From Pseudoalteromonas prydzensis (GTDB lineage: Bacteria > Pseudomonadota > Gammaproteobacteria > Enterobacterales > Alteromonadaceae), in the NCBI RefSeq assembly GCF_001661495.1, contig NZ_BDDT01000004.1, forward strand, positions 186,001 through 250,000: a DNA stretch of 64,000 nt. The letters are read 5' to 3'. The notes under the pieces are model-generated. The model saw only the letters and a program-made list of their open reading frames with translations. It did no database searches and was not told the origin of the DNA. Shown here in pieces: positions 18,724-27,079 of this stretch; positions within the stretch are counted from its first letter, which is position 1, and each line of letters begins with the position of its first letter. The translations under genes were made by a program, and so were the position numbers.

Positions 18724-19431
18724 TTAGATAATTACCTGCACAGACTCAACGCCGTCAACACGGGCATTTAAAACTTTTCCTGATTTTGCATTTTTTACTT
18801 TAACTTGCTCCCCTAAAGTACCATCTTCTAGGGCTAAACCGGAAGTTTTTATTTTTAATCCGCGAATGGTCGCAAAGATAGTCACATTATCCCCTTTGCA
18901 GACCATACAAATTTGATTTAAAGCAACGGGGTAGCCGCTGCGTATATTACGTTTACTGCGGCTGCCAATCAACAGCTCTTCGTCTTGTAAATATTGTGCG
19001 CGAACAAAATGTTTTGGTTTCATAACTAGACTCAAATGATGAGCTTCAATCACTTCACCACGACTTAGATTTTCACTGGCGACGATAACAGGGGAGAGCT
19101 CAATCATACGCACGTGCACGTATTGACTCCAGCCATTTAAATCATCACATTTAATTTGTACGGTGATCTGCCGATTAAAAGGGGGCTCGGTTGGAATTGT
19201 ATAGGAGGGCGCATTCTCGCAACTGCGATCAGGAATGCGACTATCTAAACTTAAAGCGTTAAGTTGTTTATCATCTGCGGTAGCAGGATCAAGCTGATCG
19301 TATACATAAGATACAGCGAGTTCCTCTAGTTGCTCTTTACTGTAAGTTTGCGCAGCCAGTGGCGCAACTAGGCATAGGCTAGCAAGAAAATAAAAAACAC
19401 TGTATCTTCGGCTTTTTTTTAACAAACTCAT
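18724..19431 (-). CDS. flgA: FlgA, flagellar P-ring assembly chaperone
   Basis: Periplasmic chaperone that helps FlgI assemble into the P ring around the rod. It has an N-terminal signal peptide (about residues 1-28, ending PLAA) and 235 residues in total, normal for the family. The C-terminal SAF-type part contains ASENLSRGEVIEAHHLSLV and, at the end, the conserved pattern VxNAKSGKVLNARVDGVESVQV. It is divergent from cheV and lies upstream of flgMN, the common order in Vibrio and Shewanella (flgMNA next to cheVR-flgB). Two Cys pairs (including CMVC) could form periplasmic disulfides. Confidence 0.95.
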   Translation of the reverse strand: MSLLKKSRRYSVFYFLASLCLVAPLAAQTYSKEQLEELAVSYVYDQLDPATADDKQLNALSLDSRIPDRSCENAPSYTIPTEPPFNRQITVQIKCDDLNGWSQYVHVRMIELSPVIVASENLSRGEVIEAHHLSLVMKPKHFVRAQYLQDEELLIGSRSKRNIRSGYPVALNQICMVCKGDNVTIFATIRGLKIKTSGLALEDGTLGEQVKVKNAKSGKVLNARVDGVESVQVII

Positions 19432-19521
19432 AATGTTTCGACTATGCTTATGGTTGAAAACAGGGTATAAATATTTAGCGTCAATAAACAGACGCTCCCA
19501 TGTAGTTATGTAGCTTTACAA

Positions 19522-19561
19522 AAAGAAAGCAATTATTGTTCCGTTATTGTTCGCTTTCTTT
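19522..19561 (+). promoter_or_regulatory. Inverted repeat in the cheV leader, abutting the ribosome site
   Basis: AAAGAAAGC (19522-19530) and GCTTTCTTT (19553-19561) are perfect 9-base arms around a 22-base loop that contains the direct repeat TTATTGTT. The AGGAG ribosome site of cheV starts immediately after. As RNA it could affect translation initiation; as DNA it could be an operator between flgA and cheV. Function not known. Confidence 0.45.
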
Positions 19562-19572
19562 AGGAGATTGAA

Positions 19573-20505
19573 ATGGCAGGCATTTTAGACTCAGTTAACC
19601 AACGTACTCAGTTGGTTGGGCAAAACCGCCTTGAATTATTATTATTCAAGCTCAGAGGGCGGCAGCGCTTTGGTATTAATGTGTTTAAAGTGAGAGAAGT
19701 ACTGCAATGCCCTCCTTTAACAAATATGCCAAAGTCAAACCCTTACATAAGAGGGGTCGCGCACATTCGTGGGCAAACTATTTCAGTTATCGATTTATCG
19801 ATGGCTGTAGGTGGCCCAGCGATCGAGAATATTAAAGATAGTTTTATCATCATTGCTGAATATAATCGCTCTGTGCAAGGTTTTTTAGTCGGTGGTGTTG
19901 AACGAATCGTTAATATGAATTGGGAAAAAATAATGCCACCGCCATCAGGAGCGGGTCGCTATTCATATTTAACTGCGGTAACAGAAATTGAAAACGAATT
20001 AGTAGAAATTCTCGACGTTGAAAAAATATTAAATGAAATCTGTCCGGTAAATACCGAAGTCAGTGCTGAAATAGCAAACGACGGTGAAATTCAAAAAGAC
20101 TTAGGTGAGCGCATTGTATTTATTGCCGATGATTCTGCGGTTGCTCGTAATCAAGTTAAACGCGCGCTTGAACCATTAGGCGTGCAAACAGAGCTTGCTA
20201 AAAATGGTAAAGAAGCGCTGATACGTTTACGAGAGATTGCCGAGCTAGATTGTAAAAACGATATTACCGAGCGAGTAGGGTTATTGATCTCTGATGTTGA
20301 AATGCCAGAAATGGACGGCTATACATTGACAGCAGAAATTAAAGCCGACCCTAAGCTCGCCCCACTTCATGTGATTTTGCATACATCACTTAGTGGCGTA
20401 TTTAATCAGGCGATGATTGAAAAAGTGGGCGCTGATGACTTTATTGCTAAGTTCAACCCGGATGAATTAGCGACAGCAGTGAAGAAATGGGTTCATTGTG
20501 ACTAA
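19573..20505 (+). CDS. cheV: CheV, CheW-receiver chemotaxis coupling protein
   Basis: Links chemoreceptors to CheA and provides phosphorylation-dependent adaptation. Residues about 15-160 are a CheW-like domain (RFGINVFKVREVLQCP, PYIRGVAHIRGQTISVIDL). About 178-305 is a receiver domain with the acidic pair in IADDSA, the phospho-acceptor Asp241 in LLISDVEMPEMDGYT, and a conserved Thr/Lys side at HTSL and AKF. At 310 residues the length is typical. The ribosome site TTTAGGAG sits 7 bases before ATG. It is followed 20 bp later by cheR, a pairing usual upstream of flgB in polar flagellar clusters. Confidence 0.97.
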   Translation: MAGILDSVNQRTQLVGQNRLELLLFKLRGRQRFGINVFKVREVLQCPPLTNMPKSNPYIRGVAHIRGQTISVIDLSMAVGGPAIENIKDSFIIIAEYNRSVQGFLVGGVERIVNMNWEKIMPPPSGAGRYSYLTAVTEIENELVEILDVEKILNEICPVNTEVSAEIANDGEIQKDLGERIVFIADDSAVARNQVKRALEPLGVQTELAKNGKEALIRLREIAELDCKNDITERVGLLISDVEMPEMDGYTLTAEIKADPKLAPLHVILHTSLSGVFNQAMIEKVGADDFIAKFNPDELATAVKKWVHCD

Positions 20506-20525
20506 TTTGAAAAGGCGGTGTAACT

Positions 20526-21356
20526 TTGGAAAATAAGCATTTAGAGCAACGCGAGTACGATCAGTTTCGTTCTTTTTTAGAGCAACAATGCGGTATTGTG
20601 CTAGGTGATAATAAGCTTTATTTAGTCAAAAGCAGACTTGCTCCGCTAATGGTACGCTTTAATGTCGCATCATTGTCGCAACTAGTTAGTAAAACGCTGA
20701 GCCCACATGAGCGGCAGTTACGTGCCGCAGTAGTTGATGCTATGACCACCAATGAAACCTTGTGGTTTCGGGATCAATACCCGTTTGAACTACTACAAAG
20801 TAAATTATTTCCAGAACATAAAGAGTTACGTCGGCCGCTGAAAATTTGGTCTGCGGCAAGTTCGTCAGGCCAAGAGCCGTACTCTATAGCAATGTCGGTT
20901 GCTGAGTTTCAAGCTAAACAGCCAGGCGTGTTAAAAATGGGCGCTCAGATCATCGGCACCGATATTTCTAATACCATGTTGGATATGTGCAAGCATGCAG
21001 AATATGACTCGCTTGCTTTAGCGCGCGGGCTGTCGATAGAGCGTAGGAAAAAGTTTTTCAAAGATAGCGGCAATGGTATGGCGCAAGTGAATGATTCAAT
21101 CAAGAAATTGGTCAGTTTTCGCCATCTCAACTTGTTGGATTCATATGCGTTAATGGGTAAATTCGATATTATTTTTTGCCGTAATGTACTCATTTATTTT
21201 GCTCCAGAAGTTAAAGCAAAAATTATTGCGCAATTCGCGCAGGCGCTTAATCCTAAAGGGTACTTATTCTTAGGAGCCTCGGAATCGATGTCGGGCTTAA
21301 GTGACGAGTTTGATATGGTGCGTTGCAACCCCGGTATTATTTACCAAAAGAAATAA
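20526..21356 (+). CDS. cheR: CheR, chemoreceptor glutamate methyltransferase
   Basis: Uses S-adenosylmethionine to methylate glutamates of chemoreceptors in adaptation. The 276-residue protein has the small N-terminal helical domain (about 8-75), the TTNETLWFRDQYPF segment, then the methyltransferase core: WSAASSSGQEPYSIAM (SAM loop), GTDISNTML and FDIIFCRNVLIYF. The start is an unusual TTG at 20526, chosen because AAGGCGGTG lies just upstream and no in-frame ATG occurs before the conserved N-terminus. It is probably co-transcribed with cheV. Confidence 0.97.
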   Translation: MENKHLEQREYDQFRSFLEQQCGIVLGDNKLYLVKSRLAPLMVRFNVASLSQLVSKTLSPHERQLRAAVVDAMTTNETLWFRDQYPFELLQSKLFPEHKELRRPLKIWSAASSSGQEPYSIAMSVAEFQAKQPGVLKMGAQIIGTDISNTMLDMCKHAEYDSLALARGLSIERRKKFFKDSGNGMAQVNDSIKKLVSFRHLNLLDSYALMGKFDIIFCRNVLIYFAPEVKAKIIAQFAQALNPKGYLFLGASESMSGLSDEFDMVRCNPGIIYQKK

Positions 21357-21673
21357 TATTTTAAAATTAAGACCTTACTGCCCCTATAACTAGGCTCGCG
21401 TTTATCTTGTGTAAATAAAGCTCTTTTGCACAAGATACACCCGTAGGAAATGGCTTTAGCCATGAATTTCCAACTACTCGGTTTTAGGATCCTAACGGCT
21501 AGTCACTTCCCTAGAACCTAGTTCCTATATTTAACGTAAACGCGCTGGCAAGCCACTCCCTACAAGTAATGTAAACACCGAGTTGCTCCCCTAGACCTTT
21601 ATCTCCCTAGCAGCTAGTTAAACTGGCTCACCTTTTGCATTAAACATCCTAAGTCAATTTTTTGGAGATGGTT
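21357..21673 (+). other. Intergenic region between cheR and flgB with CTAG-heptamer repeats and a hairpin
   Basis: About 317 bp without a gene. TATCTTGTG (21403-21411) and CACAAGATA (21429-21437) make a 9-bp stem, a possible terminator for cheVR. CTAGAAC and CTAGTTC lie in tandem at 21511-21524, with further CTAG sites near 21507, 21585, 21606 and 21614; similar heptamers occur at two other intergenic sites of the window. The flgB sigma-54 box is at the right end. Confidence 0.6.
21624..21639 (+). promoter_or_regulatory. Sigma-54 promoter of flgBCDE
   Basis: TGGCTCACCTTTTGCA: TGG and TTGC with exactly 10 bases between GG and GC, as the sigma-54 consensus requires. It lies 34 bp before the flgB ATG and should be activated by FlrC or FlrA. 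Confidence 0.85.
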
Positions 21674-22084
21674 ATGGCTATCAGTTTTGATAAAGCATTT
21701 GGGGTTCATCCTCATGCAATGTTGATCCGTTCGCAACGTGCAGAGTTATTAGCAACCAATATCGCTAATGCTGATACGCCGGGCTATAAAGCGAAAGACA
21801 TCGACTTTGCCTCAGCGTTAAAAGCGGCAAAAAGCCACCAACAAGGCGGCAATAACATGGTCACAACGGATGCAAATCACATTGCCGGTGGCAGTCGTTA
21901 TGTTGGTAATAGTGAAATGTTTCGCTCGCCAAATCAAGCAGATACAGGTGATGGTAACTCTGTTGATATACAAGTGGAACGAAACTTGTATACAAAGAAC
22001 TCATTAGAGTATCAGGCAAGCCTGCAATTTATGAGTGGTAAAATTTCAGGCCTTAAAAAAGCCCTCGGTAGTCAAGGAGCCTAA
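21674..22084 (+). CDS. flgB: FlgB, proximal rod protein
   Basis: Component of the periplasmic flagellar rod, exported by the flagellar type III apparatus without a cleaved signal. The N-terminal rod motif appears as RAELLATNIANADTPGYKAKDIDF and the C-terminus as LYTKNSLEYQASLQFMSGKI, both typical. I use ATG 21674 (136 residues) because TTGGAG is 6 bases upstream; an in-frame ATG at 21668 and a TTG at 21662 overlap that ribosome site. It is the first gene of the rod-hook operon, 2 bp before flgC. Confidence 0.96.
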   Translation: MAISFDKAFGVHPHAMLIRSQRAELLATNIANADTPGYKAKDIDFASALKAAKSHQQGGNNMVTTDANHIAGGSRYVGNSEMFRSPNQADTGDGNSVDIQVERNLYTKNSLEYQASLQFMSGKISGLKKALGSQGA

Positions 22085-22086
22085 GC

Positions 22087-22518
22087 ATGAGTTTATATAA
22101 CGTTTTTGATATTTCGGGTACAGGTATGAGTGCACAAAATGTGCGTTTGAATACAACCGCGAGTAATATTTCGAATGCGAATACCATTAGCTCAAGCCAA
22201 GACAAAACGTACCGAGCGCGTCACCCTGTTTTTGCCGCTGAGCTGATGAAAGCATCAGAATCAACGGGTAACAATCAGGGGTCGTCTGTTGGCGTTAAAG
22301 TACTAGGCATTGTAGAGAGTGATAAACCGCTACAAATTGAATATAACCCAAATCACCCCAGTGCGGATGAAAACGGTTATATCTACAAACCTAACGTTAA
22401 TGTCGTTGAAGAAATGGCTAATATGATTTCTGCCTCACGCTCTTATCAAACCAATGTGCAAGTTGCTGATGCAGCGAAGCAAATGTTAAGTAAAACACTG
22501 TTGCTTGGGCAGCGGTAA
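22087..22518 (+). CDS. flgC: FlgC, proximal rod protein
   Basis: Rod subunit that works with FlgB and FlgF between the MS ring and distal rod. The 143-residue protein begins with the rod-family helix (GTGMSAQNVRLNTTASNISNA) and ends with the matching helix VNVVEEMANMISASRSYQTNVQ, the pair that packs in the coiled-coil core of rod and hook proteins. The middle YNPNHPSADENGYIYKPNVN is the FlgC signature. It lies 2 bp after flgB and 14 bp before flgD, and is translated from the same sigma-54 message. Confidence 0.97.
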   Translation: MSLYNVFDISGTGMSAQNVRLNTTASNISNANTISSSQDKTYRARHPVFAAELMKASESTGNNQGSSVGVKVLGIVESDKPLQIEYNPNHPSADENGYIYKPNVNVVEEMANMISASRSYQTNVQVADAAKQMLSKTLLLGQR

Positions 22519-22532
22519 TTGAGGGTTAGATT

Positions 22533-23213
22533 ATGAGTAACGATATCAGCACTGCATCGTCAAGTTACATTGATTCACTTCGCGGGACGAATAACCAAGT
22601 TACTGGCGAAAAGAAAAGTGATGCACTAACGCAAGAAGATTTCTTCTCGTTGTTAACGCAGCAGCTGTCGTTTCAAGATCCCAGCAAACCTGCAGATAAC
22701 GATCAAATGATTGCGCAGATGACTAATTTTACTATGGCGGAAGGTATTTCTAACCTCAATAGTAACTTTCAATCATTGGCTGCATCAATGACATCTAATT
22801 CAGCATTACAGGCTTCTACACTTGTGGGCAAGCAGGCGCTATTAGAATCGAATAGTTTAGACCTAAATGATACCGGCAGTGCAAAAGGTACTGTGGTTGC
22901 CGAAAAACCAGTTGAGAATCTATTTTTAAGAATTGAAGATTCTTCCGGACAGCTGGTACGCAGTATTGATTTAGGTGCGCAATCAGCAGGTGCTATCCGC
23001 TTTGAATGGGATGGAATGAATGAGAATAAAGAACGTTTACCACCTGGTGAATATAAAATTAAGGCTGAAGGGCAGCTAAATGGTGAATACACCAGTTTGC
23101 CTATTGCTACTTTTAAGAATATCGAAAGTGTCAATATCAACGGTGCCAACGGCATTATTATTAACACCAAAGAAGGTGCGGTTAGGCTAACTGACGTTGC
23201 AGAAATCGCGTAA
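22533..23213 (+). CDS. flgD: FlgD, hook cap / scaffolding protein
   Basis: Caps the growing hook and guides FlgE polymerisation, then is replaced by FlgK. The N-terminal conserved block LTQEDFFSLLTQQLSFQDPSKPADNDQMIAQM, read here in pieces across residues 31-62, is diagnostic. The rest contains FlgD Tudor/FnIII-like beta domains (FEWDGMNENKERLPPGEYK). The 226-residue length is normal. It sits between flgC and flgE in the usual order. Confidence 0.96.
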   Translation: MSNDISTASSSYIDSLRGTNNQVTGEKKSDALTQEDFFSLLTQQLSFQDPSKPADNDQMIAQMTNFTMAEGISNLNSNFQSLAASMTSNSALQASTLVGKQALLESNSLDLNDTGSAKGTVVAEKPVENLFLRIEDSSGQLVRSIDLGAQSAGAIRFEWDGMNENKERLPPGEYKIKAEGQLNGEYTSLPIATFKNIESVNINGANGIIINTKEGAVRLTDVAEIA

Positions 23214-23268
23214 AAATTTAATTATTAGTTAGCCTTCGGCTACACATTGATAGAGTTAGAGGTGAATT

Positions 23269-24636
23269 ATGAGCTTCAATATTGCATTAACTGGCATAGC
23301 TGCCGCACAAAAAGACTTAGATGTCACAGCAAATAACATTGCTAACGTAAATACCACAGGTTTTAAAGAGTCACGCGCTGAGTTTGCAGATGTCTATGCA
23401 TCTTCGGTGTTTAGCTCAGGGAAAACTAAAAATGGTGACGGTGTACAAACCACTATGGTTGCGCAGCAATTTCATCAAGGTTCATTAAAGTTCACTCAGA
23501 ACTCTTTGGATTTAGCGATCACCGGTGAGGGTTATTTTGCCATGAGCCAAGATTTAGGCGCGCAAGATTTCACCTATACCCGTGCTGGTGCGTTTAAATT
23601 AAACAAAGATAATTTTATCGTTGATGCGAAAGGTAATTTTTTACAAGGCTTCCCTGTTGATGAAGCTACTGGTGATACAACATCAGTAAGCTTAAGCACG
23701 TCATCGGCGTTACAAATTCCTGATTCATCGGGTTCGCCGCGTGCAACAACTAATGTATATTCATCATTTAACTTAGACTCACGTGCAGCACCGCCATCAG
23801 TGACAACGTTTGATCCAGAAACTAGCGCATCGTATAACAGCTCTACATCAACAACTCTATATGATTCATTAGGTGAACCGCATGTTTTACAATTTTTCTT
23901 TGTGAAAACAGATTCAACAGCAACAGGTAATGATAACGAATGGCAAGTATATACAACCTTAGATAAAAAGCCATTTAGCCCAGCGGGTGTCGAAGAGACT
24001 GCTGCGCCGTACACACCATTATCAACTTTTCAATTTGATGCCAGTGGTTTACCACTAAGCACTGACGGTGCAGCTAATACGAGCGCTACTTTCAACCCAT
24101 TAGCATTACCAAGTGGTGCAGGAGCGGCAGTTGGTCTTTCTGATTTACTAACCAATGGTGCTAGCTTTCCAGAAGATGTAAATATTAATTGGCGTGATGA
24201 AGCCGGTACAGCAAATAAAGTACCAACCCAATATGCTAGTCGCTTTGAAGTCAAAGCGTTAGAGCAAGATGGTGCAACAGTAGGGCGTTTAGCTGGTATT
24301 GATATTGGCACGGATGGGAAGATTGTTGCTTCGTATAGTAATGGCGATACCTCATTTTTAGGTCAAGTTGCCATGGTTCGCTTCTCTAACTCTCAAGGTT
24401 TACAGCAAGCTGGTGATACTGGTTGGAAAAAAAGTTTAACCTCAGGTGAGCCGATTGCTGGAGAACCAGGTTCAGGTACTTTAGGTTCAATTAATTCATC
24501 GGCGTTAGAACAATCAAACGTTAACTTAACCAATGAGCTGGTTGACTTGATCAGCGCACAACGTAACTTCCAAGCCAACTCTCGTGCGCTTGAAGTGAAC
24601 TCAACGCTACAGCAAAATATCTTGCAGATCCGATAA
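23269..24636 (+). CDS. flgE: FlgE, flagellar hook protein
   Basis: Major subunit of the hook, the universal joint between basal body and filament. It has the N-terminal rod/hook signature (DVTANNIANVNTTGFKESRAEF), two beta-rich hook domains in the middle, including the YDSLGEPHVLQFFF segment of FlaE-type domains, and the C-terminal helix NVNLTNELVDLISAQRNFQANSRAL. At 455 residues it is close to Vibrio and Shewanella FlgE. A strong terminator follows 32 bp after the stop, ending the flgBCDE operon. Confidence 0.97.
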   Translation: MSFNIALTGIAAAQKDLDVTANNIANVNTTGFKESRAEFADVYASSVFSSGKTKNGDGVQTTMVAQQFHQGSLKFTQNSLDLAITGEGYFAMSQDLGAQDFTYTRAGAFKLNKDNFIVDAKGNFLQGFPVDEATGDTTSVSLSTSSALQIPDSSGSPRATTNVYSSFNLDSRAAPPSVTTFDPETSASYNSSTSTTLYDSLGEPHVLQFFFVKTDSTATGNDNEWQVYTTLDKKPFSPAGVEETAAPYTPLSTFQFDASGLPLSTDGAANTSATFNPLALPSGAGAAVGLSDLLTNGASFPEDVNINWRDEAGTANKVPTQYASRFEVKALEQDGATVGRLAGIDIGTDGKIVASYSNGDTSFLGQVAMVRFSNSQGLQQAGDTGWKKSLTSGEPIAGEPGSGTLGSINSSALEQSNVNLTNELVDLISAQRNFQANSRALEVNSTLQQNILQIR

Positions 24637-24667
24637 TTTCGGTTCTACTTTTTATAATCCGACACCG

Positions 24668-24694
24668 AGGCCGCTATTTTTAGCGGCCTTTTTT
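24668..24694 (+). terminator. Rho-independent terminator after flgE
   Basis: AGGCCGCTA and TAGCGGCCT form a 9-bp GC-rich stem with a TTTT loop, followed directly by a run of T residues. It ends flgBCDE so that flgF needs the separate promoter downstream. Confidence 0.93.
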
Positions 24695-24737
24695 ATTTAC
24701 CTCATATCTTGCTAGCATTTATCACGTCAATTTATTG

Positions 24738-24753
24738 TGGCACTTATCTTGCA
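24738..24753 (+). promoter_or_regulatory. Sigma-54 promoter of flgFGHI
   Basis: TGGCACTTATCTTGCA: both the -24 TGGCAC and the -12 TTGCA elements match the consensus with the invariant spacing. It lies 37 bp upstream of the flgF ATG, after the flgE terminator. Confidence 0.92.
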
Positions 24754-24790
24754 TTTATCATTTTATAGATTTTTAACGTGAGTCGATGTT

Positions 24791-25555
24791 ATGGACAAGA
24801 TGGTCTACATTGCAGCGTCTGGGGCTAAGCAAAGTTTGCGGGGCCTAGAGCTTAAAGCAAATAATTTAGCAAACGCGAATACCACAGGTTTTAAATCGGA
24901 CTTCGCGCAAGCTCGCTCGATGCAAGCGTTTGGTGAAGGTTTACCAACGCGTGTTTTTACTATGCAGGAACGTCCTGGTTCGAATATGACATCCGGCGGT
25001 ATCGTTGAAACTGGCCGTGATCTTGACATTGCGATGAGCGATAAAGGCTGGTTAACAGTACAAGATGCATCAGGTAACGAAGCTTATACCAAAGTCGGTA
25101 CGCTGAATATTACCCCTGATGGCGCGTTAATGACTAGTCATGGCCGTCAAGTTGTTGGCGAAGGTGGACCTATCATCTTACCGTTACCAATTGAAAAAAT
25201 TGAATTCAGCGAAGATGGCTCGATCCAAGTACGCCCGCAAGGAGCGCCAGCCAACTTTTTAGAAGTTGTCGACCGTTTAAAAGTAATTAAAGCGAACAAT
25301 TCAGAGCTTGAAAAAGGCAATGATGGTCTGTTTCGACCAAAACCTGAATTGCTTGAAAATGATATTTGTGGATTTTGTGACATCTCTAATGATGTAAAAG
25401 TGCTCAGTGGCACCTTAGAAATGTCAAATGTGAATCCAGTACATGAAATGGTGGATATGATAAGCCATCAACGCCAATTTGAATTACAAGTTAAGCTGAT
25501 GAAAACGGCAGAAGAAATTGACGAACGACATACTCAATTACTGCGTATTGTTTAA
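24791..25555 (+). CDS. flgF: FlgF, proximal rod protein
   Basis: Rod subunit between FlgB/FlgC and the distal rod FlgG. The 254-residue protein opens with YIAASGAKQSLRGLELKANNLANANTTGFKSDF, read over residues 6-38, the rod-family signature, and closes with NPVHEMVDMISHQRQFELQ. The region TVQDASGNEAYTKVGTL is the FlgF/FlgG loop shared with hook proteins. It is the first gene after its own sigma-54 box and 21 bp before flgG. A Cys-containing CGFC near residue 196 is unusual but not obviously functional. Confidence 0.96.
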   Translation: MDKMVYIAASGAKQSLRGLELKANNLANANTTGFKSDFAQARSMQAFGEGLPTRVFTMQERPGSNMTSGGIVETGRDLDIAMSDKGWLTVQDASGNEAYTKVGTLNITPDGALMTSHGRQVVGEGGPIILPLPIEKIEFSEDGSIQVRPQGAPANFLEVVDRLKVIKANNSELEKGNDGLFRPKPELLENDICGFCDISNDVKVLSGTLEMSNVNPVHEMVDMISHQRQFELQVKLMKTAEEIDERHTQLLRIV

Positions 25556-25576
25556 CTTTATTGAGAGGACATTAGT

Positions 25577-26365
25577 ATGAATCCTGCATTGTGGATAAGT
25601 AAAACTGGGCTTGATGCTCAACAAACCGATATATCGGTGATCTCAAATAATTTAGCCAATGCCAGCACCGTTGGTTATAAGAAAAGCCGTGCGGTGTTTG
25701 AAGATTTGCTGTACCAAAATATTAATCAGCCGGGTGGTCGTTCATCACAAGATACCGAGATGCCATCAGGTTTAATGCTCGGTGCAGGTACTAAAGTTGT
25801 TGCCAACCAGAAAAACTTTTCGCAAGGTAATATGTTAACCACTGAGAATTCATTGGATTGGATGATCTCCGGCCCGGGTTTTTTTGAGGTGTTGCAGCCT
25901 GACGGTAATATTGCCTACTCTCGAAATGGTCAATTTACTACCGATGAAGATGGCCGCATTGTCACCGCAGGTGCTGGTTTTCCAGTACAGCCGGAAATGA
26001 ATGTGCCTGATGATGCGCAGTCAATTACCGTATCGCAAGATGGCGAAGTATCTGTGCGCATTGCCGGGCAGCCTGAAAATGTGGTGATTGGTCAGCTGAC
26101 GATCAGCGACTTTATTAATCCATCGGGCCTTGAACCAGTAGGGCAAAATTTATACACCGAAACAGCTGTCAGTGGTGCACCTGTACAAGGTAACCCTGGA
26201 CTTGAAGGCTTAGGTACGGTTGTGCAAGGTGCACTTGAAACGTCTAACGTAAATGTAACCGAAGAATTAGTTAACCTGATTGAAACGCAACGTATTTATG
26301 AGATGAATTCAAAAGTGATTTCAGCGGTTGATGAAATGATGAGTTATATCAGTCAGCAACTTTAA
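25577..26365 (+). CDS. flgG: FlgG, distal rod protein
   Basis: Forms the distal rod that passes through the P and L rings. The 262-residue sequence contains ISVISNNLANASTVGYKKSRAVFEDLLYQ at the N-terminus and VNVTEELVNLIETQRIYEMNSKVI at the C-terminus, both classic FlgG, and LMLGAGTKVVANQK, the FlgG-specific loop that FlgE lacks. A clear GAGAGGA ribosome site precedes ATG. Its length matches FlgG of Vibrio and E. coli almost exactly. Confidence 0.98.
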   Translation: MNPALWISKTGLDAQQTDISVISNNLANASTVGYKKSRAVFEDLLYQNINQPGGRSSQDTEMPSGLMLGAGTKVVANQKNFSQGNMLTTENSLDWMISGPGFFEVLQPDGNIAYSRNGQFTTDEDGRIVTAGAGFPVQPEMNVPDDAQSITVSQDGEVSVRIAGQPENVVIGQLTISDFINPSGLEPVGQNLYTETAVSGAPVQGNPGLEGLGTVVQGALETSNVNVTEELVNLIETQRIYEMNSKVISAVDEMMSYISQQL

Positions 26366-26383
26366 TTAATTTGGAGCAAGGTT

Positions 26384-27067
26384 ATGCGTAATTTATCTAT
26401 AGTCTTCACTGGCGCATTTATCTTGAGTGGTTGTATGACGACTCAAAATCTTCATGTGGTTCAAGATGATCCATACTATGCTCCTATGTATCCAGAGCCT
26501 GCTGCTGAGCAAGTAGTGCCAACAGGATCATTGTTTGATAGTTATTTATCAAACGATTTATATTCGGATAAAAAAGCTTTACGTACAGGCGATATCATTA
26601 CAGTAAAACTGCAAGAAGCAACTCAAGCAACGAAAGCGGCAAAAACTGAAACAGATAAAGAAAGTGACGCAAATCTTGATCCTGTGATTGGTTTAGGTGG
26701 ACTACCCGTCAATATTGGTGGAGACAGTATCCAATTTGGTATTGGCAGTGATTCATCGTTTAAAGGTGACTCTAAATCGAATCAGTCAAATAGCTTGTTT
26801 GGTGATATATCGGTCAATGTGATGCGAGTATTGCCCAATGGTAACTTAGTGATCCGTGGTGAAAAGTGGCTTACCTTAAACACCGGTGAAGAATTTATTC
26901 GTCTAGAAGGGCTTGTTCGCCCGCAAGATGTAACCGCAGATAATACTGTGACCTCTAACAGAATTGCCAATGCACGCATTCAATATTCTGGTAAAGGGCA
27001 AATACAAGAGACACAAAGTGGCGGCTGGTTAACCCGGTTCTTCAGTAGTGCTCTGTTCCCTTTTTAA
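26384..27067 (+). CDS. flgH: FlgH, L-ring lipoprotein
   Basis: Forms the outer-membrane L ring around the rod. The signal peptide ends in the lipobox LSGC with the lipid-attached Cys at residue 17. The family motifs SLFDSYLSNDLYSDKKALRTGDIITVKL and NGNLVIRGEKWLTLNTGEEFIRLEGLVRPQD, each read in parts, are present and the C-terminus GWLTRFFSSALFPF is typical. The 227-residue length is normal. It lies between flgG and flgI in the usual operon order. Confidence 0.98.
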   Translation: MRNLSIVFTGAFILSGCMTTQNLHVVQDDPYYAPMYPEPAAEQVVPTGSLFDSYLSNDLYSDKKALRTGDIITVKLQEATQATKAAKTETDKESDANLDPVIGLGGLPVNIGGDSIQFGIGSDSSFKGDSKSNQSNSLFGDISVNVMRVLPNGNLVIRGEKWLTLNTGEEFIRLEGLVRPQDVTADNTVTSNRIANARIQYSGKGQIQETQSGGWLTRFFSSALFPF

Positions 27068-27079
27068 AGGATGTTGATA

